Assembly (NCBI GenBank): GCA_029531795.1
Contig: JAPEIS010000002.1
Coordinates: 1,984,001-2,048,000, forward strand
Source: Sclerotinia nivalis
Lineage: Eukaryota; Ascomycota; Leotiomycetes; Helotiales; Sclerotiniaceae
Direction: 5' to 3'
Length of the DNA: 64,000 bases
Shown: piece by piece, positions 24,377-35,766 of the stretch
Layout: the number at the start of each line of letters is the position of its first letter
How positions within the stretch are numbered: the first letter of the stretch is position 1
Position numbers and translations under genes: made by a program
Notes under the pieces: generated by a model
The model's database searches: none
The model's input: only the letters and a program-made list of their open reading frames with translations
What the model was told of the DNA's origin: nothing

Positions 24377-25141
24377 ATGCCAGGAAAATACCAAAAGCTC
24401 GCTGGAAAGCACGTCATCGTCATTGGTGGTTCATCAGGAATCGGATATGGTGTTGCAGAAGCCTCACTTGAAAGTGGTGCTTCCGTTACAATCTCCTCTT
24501 CGTCACCCGATCGCGTCGCCAAAGCAGTTCAGGAACTACAGAATAGCTATCCAGATGGGAAAATCGCGGGATATGCATGCGATCTCTCTAAGTCTACACT
24601 CGAATCCGACGTTGAGAAATTGTTTGAACAGACGGGAAAAGTAGATCATATAGTTTTTACGGCTGGGGAACTATTTCCTATCGTTGCGTTGAAAGATACA
24701 TCGTTAGAGGATATGCACAAGATGGGACAAGTGCGATTTTTTGGACAGTTGATGGTAGCGAAAGTTGGGAGCAAATATTTGAGTGAGGGACCCAAGGCTT
24801 CGATCACGTTGACGACGGGGTCGACGGCGGATAAACCGGCTGCGGGATGGAGTGTATTTTCAAGTTATGCGGCGGGGTTGCATGGGATGGCGAGGGCGTT
24901 GGCGGTGGAATTGGCGCCCGTGAGGGTTAATGTTGTGAGTCCTGGTCCGGTGAAGACGGAATTGTGGGATGGGTTCGGAGAGGAGCAGAAAATAGCGATT
25001 TTTGAAGAGTTGGGGAAGAAGTTTTTGACGAAGCATGTTGCGCTGCCGGAAGAGATTGCAGAATCGTATTTGTGGTTGATGAAGGATAGTAATGTTACGG
25101 GAACGGTTGTGAGATCGGATTCTGGTACGCTGCTTGCTTAG
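24377..25141 (+). CDS. Short-chain dehydrogenase/reductase family protein with atypical active site
   Basis: A single-exon gene of 254 aa, the classical SDR length. The frame is open from 24362 but the first ATG is 24377. The Rossmann fingerprint is clear: GGSSGIGYG (residues 17-25) for dinucleotide binding, then CDL (68-70), TAG (95-97) and the late VNVVSPGPVKT segment. The active site is unusual. The segment at 149-170 (STADKPAAGWSVFSSYAAGLHG) lacks the YxxxK motif: aligned on the following GMARALAVEL, the Tyr and Lys positions are occupied by Phe161 and Ala165, and Tyr164 is not followed by Lys. Either the reaction uses other residues or the protein is a non-catalytic or specialised SDR. 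The second half is more GC-rich than the first. Confidence 0.85.
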   Translation: MPGKYQKLAGKHVIVIGGSSGIGYGVAEASLESGASVTISSSSPDRVAKAVQELQNSYPDGKIAGYACDLSKSTLESDVEKLFEQTGKVDHIVFTAGELFPIVALKDTSLEDMHKMGQVRFFGQLMVAKVGSKYLSEGPKASITLTTGSTADKPAAGWSVFSSYAAGLHGMARALAVELAPVRVNVVSPGPVKTELWDGFGEEQKIAIFEELGKKFLTKHVALPEEIAESYLWLMKDSNVTGTVVRSDSGTLLA

Positions 25142-25249
25142 ATGTACAAAATCAGCCTTCAGACATAAGGCTCGAGAAATATAATTATCGAGAGTAAATG
25201 AAGATTGTCACCCCTAATCCATTCTCGATAAAACAATAATATATCTCCA

Positions 25250-26547
25250 TTAATAATCGTTACATGATGTAGTAAAATTATTAGGATTTGCTCTCAACCC
25301 AACTCCTTCACATGTTTGCTCGTTATCATAGCACTTCGATTGTGAAAGCATTTGACTAGCATCCCATCTAACTGTGGGAGTATATTGACTTCCATTCCCC
25401 GAAAGGATCATCCGTACGATTGGGGCGACTTTTCGAATCAGACGAGAGCTCATGTCCCAAAATTGTCGATTGGCCATCAGCAAGTGCTTGAAAAATAACC
25501 AGTTGATCTTAAAGAAACTCATCCACTAGACCACTTTTCTTGAGCTCCAAATCAAGATCTCCAACGATTTTGTCTGGTGAGATAGCAGATATATCTTCTG
25601 GGGCCTTGTCCTTAGTCTTTCTATCATAGAGCCAATCACGCCCAAATCGTATCCCGGTAGAGGTATGGGTCACTAAAATTGTGTGCATCCGTTGTGTATT
25701 CGGCCGTAGGACAATACTGATCTTCACTTCAGGGAGGCGTTATGTAATATTTGTAAGAGCAGCTTCGAGAGAGTTCTGGAGCGCCTCGAGTACTAGAATC
25801 AAAATATCTATTATCTCCACGCTCCCTTGTTCTGTTGGCCGATGTGATACCTTCAAGGACTGGCCCAGAGGTATGGAATGTATCTTGAATTCTGCACGGC
25901 CCATCCATGTAACCATCCTCTAACTTTGAGTTGTCGTTCTACATAGACGCCGAATCTTTCAAGAATTGGTAATAGTACTTGATCGAGATATTCGTATGAT
26001 AGGGAGAAACTTTCATTGGTTCCCCCTTTAGTTGAGAGTGTTACTGGGGAACCTGCGGTAATAATGTTCGCAAAGAGAATGACAGGAAGAATCGCTTGAA
26101 GGACAAGTAGAATGCTCGACGCGGAATCTGCGCCAATCTTGATTTCACGGCCGACCGTGTATGCCTTAGAAAAATTAGGTGTAAACTCAATTGTCTTGCT
26201 TCCAACGAAACAACCATTTGTCTTATCGGATGTGAATTTCGCGAGCCATTTTATAGCAGAAACATGCTATGCTTCTAGACCCCCGTCCCTTTCGCCAAAT
26301 CTTTGCACGAGAATTAGCGTATGATCTGGAGCTCATAGGTACATAGGTAGATGTTCTACCTGTTTCTCCTTGACATTCGTGATCTAATGAAGAGTTCCGG
26401 TGAGTGCAGCTAGAGAAACAGCGATCCTGACAAGCCTGCGAGCCGGAACCAGTAAAACATGTAAGAACTGACGTATCACCAAAGTACTCACTGCCCAACA
26501 CCGTCCCCGATTCTCCCATCAAGCTTGACTAACTTTTTGGCCGACAT
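25250..26547 (-). pseudogene. Decayed RNA 3'-terminal phosphate cyclase (RtcA family)
   Basis: The minus strand still reads as an RtcA-type cyclase, an enzyme that makes 2',3'-cyclic phosphate ends on RNA. The ATG at 26547 starts a short exon (26492-26547) with KLVKLDGRIGD. A 56-bp intron with intact borders (GTGAGT...GCTCGCAG, 26436-26491) leads to LVRIAVSLAALTG. Later come IKIGADSASSILLVLQAILP, KGGTNESFSLSYEYLDQVLLP and, at about 25540, GLVDEFL followed by a stop where family members have Gln, then DQLVIFQALAD. At least five in-frame stops (several explainable as CAA/CAG to TAA/TAG) and frameshifts near 25730-25940 and 25375 show it is dead. The last recognisable piece, QTCEGVGL, ends near 25280. 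Confidence 0.8.
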
Positions 26548-27169
26548 GATCGCTTTTGTAAACTTCGCGTGAGGATACGGAAACTATTCCTATACTGTGT
26601 CTTGAAGAATGCACGTTGTTAAGCTATACAACGAATACAAACAATCTCACCTCTCTATAAAGAACATGGTCAATTCCAATGTGAAATAGTTTGATTTTAT
26701 AGTTCTGCTGAACATGACTGAGTCACAGACCGAGTTGCACGCAAGGACTGCGGCCATGCTCGTACAGAAAGATCCTTAAAATCCTGTGACTCAGGAAGGG
26801 AGTGAAATAACATCTTGCCAATACATTGCTCTCAGTATCAAATCTGCACGTTGACACTTATCCTCGACAATTTGTGTACAAACTTTCGATATATATACAC
26901 AATATGTTTTTATCCATTTTGCGACAGGAGAACCACATGGATTACCGGGATAACTCTACCCACCCCACAAACTTGATCATCTCAGCCGCCCCACAAATCT
27001 TTGGTTCCAGACCTTGGCGTTACACTGCCTTTGGCAAAGAGAATGTCTCTCAACAGTCTTACATATATTGACATTTCATGGTGATTCGCTGCGAAGCCTT
27101 CCATCATGATTGACAAAAGATACGACCTCGATAAACTGTTCGCAGGAAAGATAATAAATCCACTTCAAC
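26548..27169. other. Intergenic region, no gene seen
   Basis: Probably contains the former cyclase promoter and the promoter of the BTB-like gene, transcribed in opposite directions. Open frames here have no motifs. Confidence 0.5.
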
Positions 27170-29848
27170 ATGTCGAGGATGGGACGACAGCAATCGCAGG
27201 CAAGCGGACCAAGCTCCAACCCGCACCAAAAGCCAGGACGCTTTTCACTCTGGCCCGGGAGAAGAACAACTACCACAACTATCACAAGGGAAGAACCTGC
27301 TATAGCTAGTAGCTCTGGCTTGATGATTGATGTATGCTCCCAAAATATTCTTATTGATAACCCTTCACTTCGTTAACATAGCCTTAGCCCCCCCATAGCG
27401 ATCTGATCGTCAGCTCTCCCGTTTCCCCTCCGGAAATCGAACCGACCAAATCTAATTTGTCGCAAGGTCTCTTCATCGGCGCGTTGCACGATCCTAATTA
27501 CATACAATTGCAGGAAAATGTGAGAAGGCTGCGCAGAGCGCTGGTGGGATCGGAACCTAAAAATGTAGATGCCACCTGGGAAATTTACAAAAGGCAAAGA
27601 GAGGAATCCCTGAAACATTGTCGAAAATTAATTGAGAAATCGCGTAAGTCCTTTGTTTAATATAAAATCCATTTACGATATTGTCCTATTGTTCATGGAA
27701 CTGAAACGTACGACAACTCTAGAGGAGCATCATGCTCGGAACCCATCACTCGAATCCAGCATAGGCCCGTTGGATACGCGATCATCTCTCAGCAGCGGGT
27801 CAGGTAATGATGCATCTTTACCATTTCAGATCAATAACCAGTGGCTATCAGCTATTCGCGATTATAAAGCCTTCCAGGAAACACTTCTCAACACTCTTCA
27901 TACTTCTCTTGTGGTGACATATACTGCTTATGAACCGGATGCATCTCAACGTCAGCTTGAGATCTTCTTAGCAGATAAAGAGCATCGCAAAAGTGTTATT
28001 ACAAAATGGCGAGACACCAGTGTTTGTCGGGTGAGGTCGGAAAAGCCAGAATTCTTCGAAAAGTACAAGATACGATCTTTGAACTTCGATAAACTGAAGC
28101 ACGATATCGAAGAATCGGAAAGCTTATTCGAGACAGGTCATACACCAAATAGAGTCGTTCGTGAATCTGTCATCTATAATAATGGGGACACAATCTTAGA
28201 ATTTGCAAACCGCCCTTCCGATAGTCTTCCGATCATCAGATTTCGTGTGTCATCCCATTTTTTGAGCCCAGACGATGTGTCGCCCTTATTCTTTCATATG
28301 CTCTCTCCTGGCGCGAATATCCCGGTAAATATGATGAATGATCTGCCCAAAGCGCCATCCAGGATTGTTGGAAATGACGGAATTGGAGTAAATGTCTATC
28401 GCATGCCACAGATGGAGCCCAACAACCACGAGGCCTTGGCTCTCCTGCTTCATGCTATCCATGGACACACCCAAAGGCTTCCGCGGGACGATATTGATTT
28501 TCCATTGTTTGTTAGTATCGCAGATGTATGCCTAAGATACAGGTGCACATCCCCAGTGGAGTTACAAGTGGAGTATCGATGGCTACCTCAATGGGAATCC
28601 CGAGCTGCCGAGAGCAATCCTGAAGAACTCCTCCTTATTGCGTACACATTTGGCGCAAGAGATCTATTTACACGTATATCTCGAAGCATTATCCTTAACT
28701 CGAAAGACGATGATGATACTCAAGGTACAGAACTTTGGCCACAGGTTATCAAGGATACGATTAGAACGCGAAGGGCTATATACATGGAACAAATCCTTGA
28801 TTATTGTGCAATCGTCATAAATGAGTACCTTCAAAGGCCACAGCAGAACGCGGAGAGACCAGTTCATGTAGGATCACTTGAACTGTCCACGGTACGATGC
28901 CCAAGAGGATCCCATACCTGCGATGCCACCAACCTAGGCTGGCTTATGCTGGTTTACAACGAACTGGGGGTCTCTCCTCTTTCTCCTAAACCATCATCAA
29001 AGCGCAGTCTAAAGGAATTGATCAACTGCTTGAGACTGATGCCTAGTCCCCCTCAGACTCACATTGGTGTCTGTGATTTTGCTCCTAACTTTAGGAGCAA
29101 AATCAATGACATCTCGAACACCATCATAGGCCTTACGCTTCACGATGTCTCCGGCAAACATGGATGGGCATTAAGTAAGGGTAAGGGTCCACAAGATATG
29201 GCTTCGGAAGAGATCTTTGAGCTGCCAGCTCAAATTAGTACAAAAGAGTGTATTGTCGAGACCGAAAGAGCAAAAGAGGCAACCAGAGACGCTGTTAGCC
29301 TACGCATTCTGTCACTCCTCGATAATTTCGAGGATCTTCATGCAGCGGCAATGGTCGATAAGACATTCTATGGGGCCTATATAAAGAATGAAGGAAGGTT
29401 ACTTCGAAACATAGTAAAAGCCGGGTTGAAAAATGCCTCCTCAGCAGGCGAAACACAAATTAGCCCAGCGGACCGGACGAACTCAGATACTGCAGAGTCT
29501 TTGGAAGCTACTGCTGTTGACCTTATCGATGACTCTGAATCTGTGGTGTCTTCCATTTCGGAGAGTGAAGCCTTTACTGCCCCTGATGAGGATCCATACG
29601 ATGTTTCACCACCGTTAACACCAACTGATATCTCTGCAATGCCTATACCTACATCCGAAGAAGAGGCTCGAGAGCTTCTCATACGAAACGTTGAAGCTAC
29701 CAGTCGGGCGTGGGCTATGAGAGACTCGCTGCAGCCTCACAGAAGGCATGGGGATTCTATTCAAAACGAAAAGTTCCTGGCGGGCGACTTTTCACATGTA
29801 GAGGACAAAGCTCTAATAGAGGAAGAGAGCAAACAGTTACGGGCTTGA
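27170..29848 (+). CDS. BTB/POZ-like fungal protein of unknown function, three exons
   Basis: Exons are 27170-27331, 27388-27643 and 27723-29848 (introns of 56 and 79 bp, both GT-AG). They sum to 848 codons including the stop, giving 847 aa with all phases consistent. The N-terminal 130 or so residues are basic and low-complexity, with a coiled-coil-like stretch (QLQENVRRLRRAL). The central region resembles the fungal BTB family: FRVSSHFLSPDDVSPLFFHML, then a nuclear-pore-like block EALALLLHAIHGHTQRLPRDD and VSIADVCLRYRC. Such proteins usually mediate protein interactions, sometimes as ubiquitin-ligase adaptors; the role here is not known. The C-terminal 130 or so residues are acidic and Ser/Thr-rich. 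The model start is the first ATG in frame. Confidence 0.72.
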
Positions 29849-30053
29849 GAGGGATAAGGCCATGAACGTCCTAGGACAGTAGCATTTTTCGTAATTTACT
29901 CCCGAGGTTCTTCAGCGTGGTGTTATTGGTCAGGTATTGGGATAACAAATGGATAATGATGATGATTATGAATAATGAGCATTGGGAAAAGTAAGAAGGC
30001 GTAATATACCCATTCCAAAAATGGTAGGATGTCAAAATCATATTTCATAGTTT

Positions 30054-30672
30054 TTAGATATAGTTGGAGATTCTTCGATGGCCATCAATATATACTCAAT
30101 GAATTCAAGGAAAGATCCTCAACTTACTCGATCAAATTCCTGTCTGGGTCTCTACAATAAACACTTCTTAGCTTGCCTCGGGCACCTGTGCGATTCACAA
30201 TTCCCTCGTCGGTCTTCTCGGGACTCAAATCTACCATCTCCACACCAGCATCTATTAGACGTCTACGAACATCTTTCACATCATCATCCGTCAGAAAGCA
30301 TAAATCTGCACTTCCGTCTTTCACATTCTGAGCTTTGGGTTCAAATTCCTAATATTTTTGAACTGGTTTAGAGTCATGAAGTGACAGGGGTAAAGGAAAA
30401 GTCACCTTTCCAAGCTCATGTAGATTTATTTTTTGTGAACCAAAGACCAAAGAATGGCGCGTTATATCTGGTGTAGCACTTGAGACGAACTGTTCGGATT
30501 GCATGCCCAGATTTGTCTTATACCATTGTGTGCTGCGGGGTATAGAGGCAACTGTTAGGACGAGGTGGTCGAGAGATTTGATATGTGCTGCTGGTGCGGA
30601 AGCCATTTTTCTGATGTGTTTAAGATTGATAGGATTGAACAATTTTGGGATGCTCCTCGTGAAAATAGACAT
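30054..30672 (-). CDS. VOC (glyoxalase/dioxygenase-fold) protein, STM3117-like, three exons
   Basis: Exons are 30406-30672, 30128-30348 and a 19-nt last exon at 30054-30072. The introns are 57 and 55 bp, and together the exons give 168 aa. The last exon supplies the family's terminal motif (NLIE then ISNYI), without which the reading frame would stop one residue after NLI. The first 35 or so residues look like a mitochondrial or unstructured leader; a second ATG at codon 23 (MASAPAA) could serve for a cytosolic form. The fold shows paired beta-alpha-beta modules: SLDHLVLTV, INLHELG, SADLCFLTDDDV and DPDRNLIE. His in DHLV, His in NLHE and Glu in NLIE are the expected metal ligands. The substrate is unknown. 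It is transcribed divergently from the TCD gene. Confidence 0.85.
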
Positions 30673-30982
30673 TGTATTGGAGGCTTAGTTGAGATGTCAT
30701 GATAATAGAGCACAAGACTACTCCAGTAACTGGTTGATTGCACCAATCAATAGCCGAGGCACCCCGCGACGGAGATTGCCGTCATCTGCAAGTGAAGCTC
30801 AAAAAAAAGTTTCAATAAACATCGCCATCATGATAATATGCATGAAATTCCACAATGGCTTGTTTATAACTTATAAATAGGCACATAATTGATACAGCCT
30901 ACTTCTGTCATTACTATTACGAATATTACGAAGACCTATGATTTATTTACTCTTACAATTATACCATTGACATAATCCAAAA
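30673..30982. promoter_or_regulatory. Shared divergent promoter between the VOC gene and TCD
   Basis: The two start codons face away from each other across 310 bp. This interval must hold both core promoters. I see AT-rich stretches at 30880-30960 but no specific site that I can name. Confidence 0.55.
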
Positions 30983-32623
30983 ATGTCGAATTTGATCAAT
31001 CGCGTGGGCAGCTCTTCACAAGCGCACTTTACAGCTACTGCGCTTGTATCTGGTGCGGTGGTAGCAGGTGCAATTTTCAGTTACCAGGCTTTGAGGAGGC
31101 AAGAAAAAGTGGAAGATTTGAAGAGCTCGATACCTAGTTTGGGACGAGATCATCATGCTGATTTGGTATGTCGAGATCTACCGCCTGGAAAGAGAACGGG
31201 GTTGGATTCAAGTGCTTATGCTGACGAAAGAAGTGAAGCTTACGGATATGGGGATCGCGCCCAAGGGTACGGGCATAAGTAAAGAAGATGAGAGAGGTGC
31301 TGCATTGGCGGAGAGAGCGAGAAGAGGGGATTATGATGATGGTACTTTCAATTTTTCAGGGAGATACTACGGGCATAACTAACTTGTGCAGAACTCATTT
31401 TAGAACAATTAGCCCGGAACCGAGTATTTCTGAAAGACGATGGACTACAAAAGTTGCGCTCAGCATTTGTCGTTGTGGTTGGTTGTGGAGGTGTTGGATC
31501 GCATTGCACAGCAGCTCTTGCGCGTTCAGGAGTTTCACACATACGTCTCATTGATTTCGACCAAGTTACCCTCTCATCTCTTAATCGACATGCTGTTGCA
31601 ACGCTCGCGGATGTTGGCACACCGAAAGTAGGATGTTTGAAGAACCGTCTACAACAAATCACGCCATGGGTAAATTTCGATTTGAGAAATGAACTTTTCC
31701 ATGCCAAAGCAGCGGACTCTTTACTTGCAGAATGGAATGGTAGAAAGCCGGATTATATTGTGGATGCTATCGATAATATCGATAGTAAGGTGGAATTGCT
31801 GGAATATTGTTACAGAAACAAACTACCAGTGATTTCTTCCATGGGCGCAGGATGCAAATCAGACCCTACCAGAGTCTTCGTTGGAGATATTTCTGCTAGT
31901 ACAGACGATCCCCTCTCCCGTTCTACTCGAAGGAGACTTCGTCTATTAGGTATTACATCCGGTATCAACGTGGTATACTCAACAGAAAAGCCTGGACCAG
32001 GAAAAGCGCAACTGTTGCCCCTACCCGAGGAGGAATTCAAGAAAGGCTCAGTCGGCGACTTGGGTGTCTTACCCGATTTCCGCGTGCGAATATTGCCAGT
32101 TTTAGGCACTATGCCCGCTGTCTTCGGATACGTAGTTGCCAATCATTTGATACTTCAAATCACAGGTTATCCATGCGAATACGTACCCGCCAAAGGTCGG
32201 GAAAAGATGTATGATGGAATACTGGCTCAATTGCAAGGCTTTGAAGAAAAACTCGCTCGGGCAACTACTGCAAATGAAGATGCACAAGGATTGAAAGTCC
32301 CGTTAACATCGGCCGATGTAGGATACATAGTCGAGGAAGTGTATAAAGGAAAGTCGGCGCTGAGTGGGATATCAACCAGATTAGCGTTGACGAGATGGAG
32401 GAAACCTGAGGAGGGAAGTACACTGGATGCAAGTGTCGAGGGTCAGAAGGCGAGTAAAGTTAGAGCCAGAGATTTGGTGTGTATGACAAGGGAAGAGGCA
32501 ACAAAACATGAGAAGCTGGTTTTTAAGGAGGGCAAGAAATTAGAGGAAGTGTATGATAGTGCGACGATAGAGAAGGTCGAGGCGAGGATTAGAGAGGAAA
32601 TTGGGTATGAGAAGTATAGATAA
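30983..32623 (+). CDS. tRNA threonylcarbamoyladenosine dehydratase (TCD, E1-like fold), three exons
   Basis: This family cyclises t6A37 to ct6A in ANN-decoding tRNAs; the yeast paralogues Tcd1/Tcd2 sit at the mitochondrial outer membrane. Exons are 30983-31165, 31239-31341 and 31392-32623. Introns are 73 and 50 bp, the latter with a CTAAC branch site. The total is 505 aa. An N-terminal membrane segment (ATALVSGAVVAGAIFSYQAL) fits membrane anchoring. Exon 2 restores LTDMGIAPKG and SKEDERGAALAERA. The E1-like core has VVVGCGGVGSHCTAALARSG for ATP binding, DFDQVTLSSLNRHA with the conserved Arg, GTPKVGCLKNRL, DAIDNIDSKVELLEYC, and a Cys in MGAGCKSDPTR. The C-terminus is fungal-specific. The first splice acceptor (AAG at 31236-31238) was chosen because it is the one that keeps phase. 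Confidence 0.88.
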
Positions 32624-34182
32624 GAATTAAATAAAAGATTGATAGGCTGTAGCGATGGTTTATATCTCCGCTTATTGTCAATTCCTCGTTGGCCTTTGAG
32701 TATATACCAATTCAGTACGAATTGAGCCGTCGTTCTTGAAGCCACACAAGATATACAAGACTTTCAGAGCAAAGCTGCTTGATTATTCTTGATTTCCAGA
32801 TCAAGCAGATCCAAAATCTCAATTGCATTTTTAGCAAGTGCAGATTAGCTGACCACGCACAAAACCATATATACAGCCATACTATTCAGAAGAGAAATAA
32901 CAGGCCAAATCAGGAATGCCATCAGCAATCCAATCATTCTGTTTAACTTTTGTATGAAATATCCTTTTGAAAAGATTCAAAGTAAACAGAGCTACTATCT
33001 ATTTTACTCTCTTTACATTCTTTATCCGTTTTTCAATTTTTAGTTGATTCATAATTCAAATCAAAACATTTGGGTGCTTTGTATGGTCAACTTTGGCTGT
33101 TTTTTGTTTCTTGGCGTAGTCATGTCCATTCAGTATATCATCAAACAAACCAAAATTTGCAACATACAACCATAGGATGAAGAAACTGAGCTATTATACC
33201 ATACCAAGAATGATCCTGGATTTAAACAAAGTTGTATGCACGGTAATTGGTTAGATTAGCATCGTTGGTTCGAATACCATAGCTGAAAAGATCTACCTGG
33301 CAAGCTGGTACCGACACGGAAATTAGATAAAAAGAGGGCTTCCCCAGAATAGCCCAGTTTTTCTCTCATGGTATCCAATCGTAAACATTGTTTCCACGTT
33401 TTGCTACCATTCGTTGGTAGACTAGCTACTTCAGTAATAGTCAGCCCATTTTTGAAATAGCAAGACCCCCTGCATTAGTCGTGAATTGGATAGAATAAGC
33501 GAATGTAATCTGCTTTCAGCTTGTTTATATCAATCTAGATGACTATTTTTGCTATCATCGTTCCATAATGGCACGTGCATGAGCATCGACCTTCAGATCT
33601 TTTAAGATCTAGATTTTACACAACTCACCCAGGCTCGTGGCAAGAGTCCTCAGTCGCTTTGAGACCCAGGCAACAGGACGTCAAGCTTCTCGGTACCAAT
33701 AGTTCGTTTAAGCTCGAATTATAGATCTAGAGATATCCACTTCCTTATCTTTTCTCCCTTAACGTGGATCTAAAAATGTTCAGGCACAATAGTTCTAGAA
33801 AGTGTTTTTCCCCATTCCCATGTATGAGAAAGGGTACTTGCTGCTTATGTACCTAGTCTCGACTTCAGGAAGGTCTAGCACCAGTTCAGAACTCCACATT
33901 TTAAGCTACTGGCATTGGCAGCAGCACTCAGCATTCAGCCTCAATATATCTCGTGGTGACTTGAATTTTATCACTATTCTGAGAAGCAGACTGTGGGACC
34001 ATTGTCCCCGGACATGTCCGAATGCGAGAGCTCCTTTGACATGGCGCAATACGGGAGTTGCAGCTTCGAGAAGTACTTATTTCAATGGCATGCTGCTCTT
34101 GCAAAGTTTTTCTCAGATCGAGATTATCAACTCCTCAAAACTTCCTTTCATTTCCTAGAGTCATAGAAAACTAATCGTCACG
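32624..34182. other. Intergenic region, no gene seen
   Basis: About 1.5 kb with only motif-free short frames, AT-rich in its first part. A short palindromic stretch AGATCTTTTAAGATCT occurs at 33596-33611. The last few hundred bases are probably the promoter of the secreted-protein gene. Confidence 0.45.
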
Positions 34183-35766
34183 ATGTTTTCCACGCTCCTT
34201 CCATTCGTTGTCCTTGCGACTCCAGTCTTTTCCGTCATTTTGTCAAATGGCACTGCCTCAGCTTCAGCAACTGACGATCAATTGTCATGCACCACATCAT
34301 TCGCTTCAACACAACCATTCACTGTTATTACATCTGTTGAGACATTGTCATCGACCCAGATTGATACCAGCATAATCACTTACACTCCTTCCATTTCCTT
34401 GACCTTAATGCCTACCACCCTTACAGTGGGTGAATTCGCCACAGTTACTGAAACAATAACAATTCCTCAAGTTACCGACACTTTTAGCAGTGTATCAACT
34501 ATCCTCGATACAGTCGTTGTCACAAGTACTGTTGTTGAGACCGAGTCCGATACCGTCACCACGACAATTACTGGAAGTCCATCAACCGTTTCCATTGCAG
34601 CTCGGAATGGCTTCACGCCAATTGCTTCAGCCAACGTTGCTGCAGTCAAGCGTGACGAATGTGGACCTGTTCGGCCTCCTCAGGAACCAGTGACCATCAC
34701 GGTCACAGTGACATCTACCCTTACATATGAAAAGGATACATACTATACTGTGACCAAGCCAGACCAGTTGAATAATCAAGAGCCAACCACCTTGAAGTCC
34801 TTCACGAAAACCACCTCAGCTTTCCAATATACTTCAAAGGATGAAGAACAAAGTACAGGAAATCGAGGACCAGTCCCATCTTCATCTTTCTCTAGACACT
34901 ATTATTACAACACTACATCTCGGTACATTGCCGGCTCCGGCTCTGCACCAACAATCGTCAAAACCATTGGCACAGCCATCAGCAGCAACATCAGCCCAAT
35001 TCAAAACGTAACGTCTTATATCTATGCACCAACTGGTGTCACGACTTCCATTAGAGTTAGTTTTACCCCTATAATCAGCGCAAACTCAACTATCAGTTCT
35101 GGCACTGCATACAGCAGTTCGACACCCACATCCACAATCGCCCTCCTTGGAATCAGCACATCCTACCCAGCATTCATCGGATGCACAGCAACAATAAAAA
35201 TTGATTCCACTACCACAATCACCGAAACAGCATCCTCAACAATCACCAACCTCGCCACTTTCTACATCACGGAAACCTCCACCTCCACCATCACCACCAC
35301 CACGAGTGTAATGCTCGCCGACGCCTCCACGACCCTAATCTCCACCCTAATCTCTACCATCTCCAGCACCATCGCCGCCACATCCACCACCACCCTGACC
35401 ACAACCCAAACCATCAGCGAAATCTCCGGCGCAACCCCAACTTTCTACGCCGCATGTGGCGCCAACAACGTCATCTCGTCCTTCAACGGACAACTCATTA
35501 CCCAAAACCGCTTTCTCAATAACGTCCTCGCGGCCACTACTGCCGCTTCGGCATATGATTGTTGTGTTGCTTGTCAGACGGCTGCAGCGGGTTGTGCGGG
35601 CTCGTTGTTCCTGGGTGGTGGTGCTTGTTATTTGTCGGCTAGTGCGGGGACGTGTGATGGGAGTGTTGTGGCGAATTATTTTTATACGTCTGCGGGGACT
35701 ACTTCTAATGGGTTTTTTGTTTCGAATGGGCCGTGTGGACAGCAGCAGTATCATTCGATGGGGTAG
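34183..35766 (+). CDS. Secreted Ser/Thr-rich glycoprotein with C-terminal apple/PAN-like domain
   Basis: A single-exon gene of 527 aa starting at a clear ATG. Residues 1-18 form a signal peptide (MFSTLLPFVVLATPVFSV). Most of the protein is Ser/Thr-rich with repeated TxT/TST blocks, typical of O-mannosylated cell-wall or secreted proteins. A possible Kex2 site, AVKR before DECG, lies at residues 154-157. The last 95 or so residues contain six to seven Cys (CGANNVISSFNG..., YDCCVACQ, GCAGSLF, GGACYLS, GTCDGS, GPCGQ), like the apple-like Cys-rich modules that end many fungal cell-surface proteins. No GPI-anchor signal is visible. Composition becomes more GC-rich towards the end. Likely extracellular or wall-bound; specific function unknown. 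Confidence 0.82.
   Translation: MFSTLLPFVVLATPVFSVILSNGTASASATDDQLSCTTSFASTQPFTVITSVETLSSTQIDTSIITYTPSISLTLMPTTLTVGEFATVTETITIPQVTDTFSSVSTILDTVVVTSTVVETESDTVTTTITGSPSTVSIAARNGFTPIASANVAAVKRDECGPVRPPQEPVTITVTVTSTLTYEKDTYYTVTKPDQLNNQEPTTLKSFTKTTSAFQYTSKDEEQSTGNRGPVPSSSFSRHYYYNTTSRYIAGSGSAPTIVKTIGTAISSNISPIQNVTSYIYAPTGVTTSIRVSFTPIISANSTISSGTAYSSSTPTSTIALLGISTSYPAFIGCTATIKIDSTTTITETASSTITNLATFYITETSTSTITTTTSVMLADASTTLISTLISTISSTIAATSTTTLTTTQTISEISGATPTFYAACGANNVISSFNGQLITQNRFLNNVLAATTAASAYDCCVACQTAAAGCAGSLFLGGGACYLSASAGTCDGSVVANYFYTSAGTTSNGFFVSNGPCGQQQYHSMG

Noticed and set aside
26112..26522. Open frames on both strands inside the cyclase region
   Set aside because: They are out-of-frame readings of the RtcA pseudogene; the true frame carries the family motifs but is interrupted by stops.
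31155..31382. Separate small gene in the TCD 5' region
   Set aside because: The frame is explained as exon 2 of TCD once the 73-bp and 50-bp introns are removed.
33802..34158. 118-codon open frame before the secreted-protein gene
   Set aside because: No family features, overlaps the expected promoter, and no splice junction joins it to the signal-peptide start at 34183.
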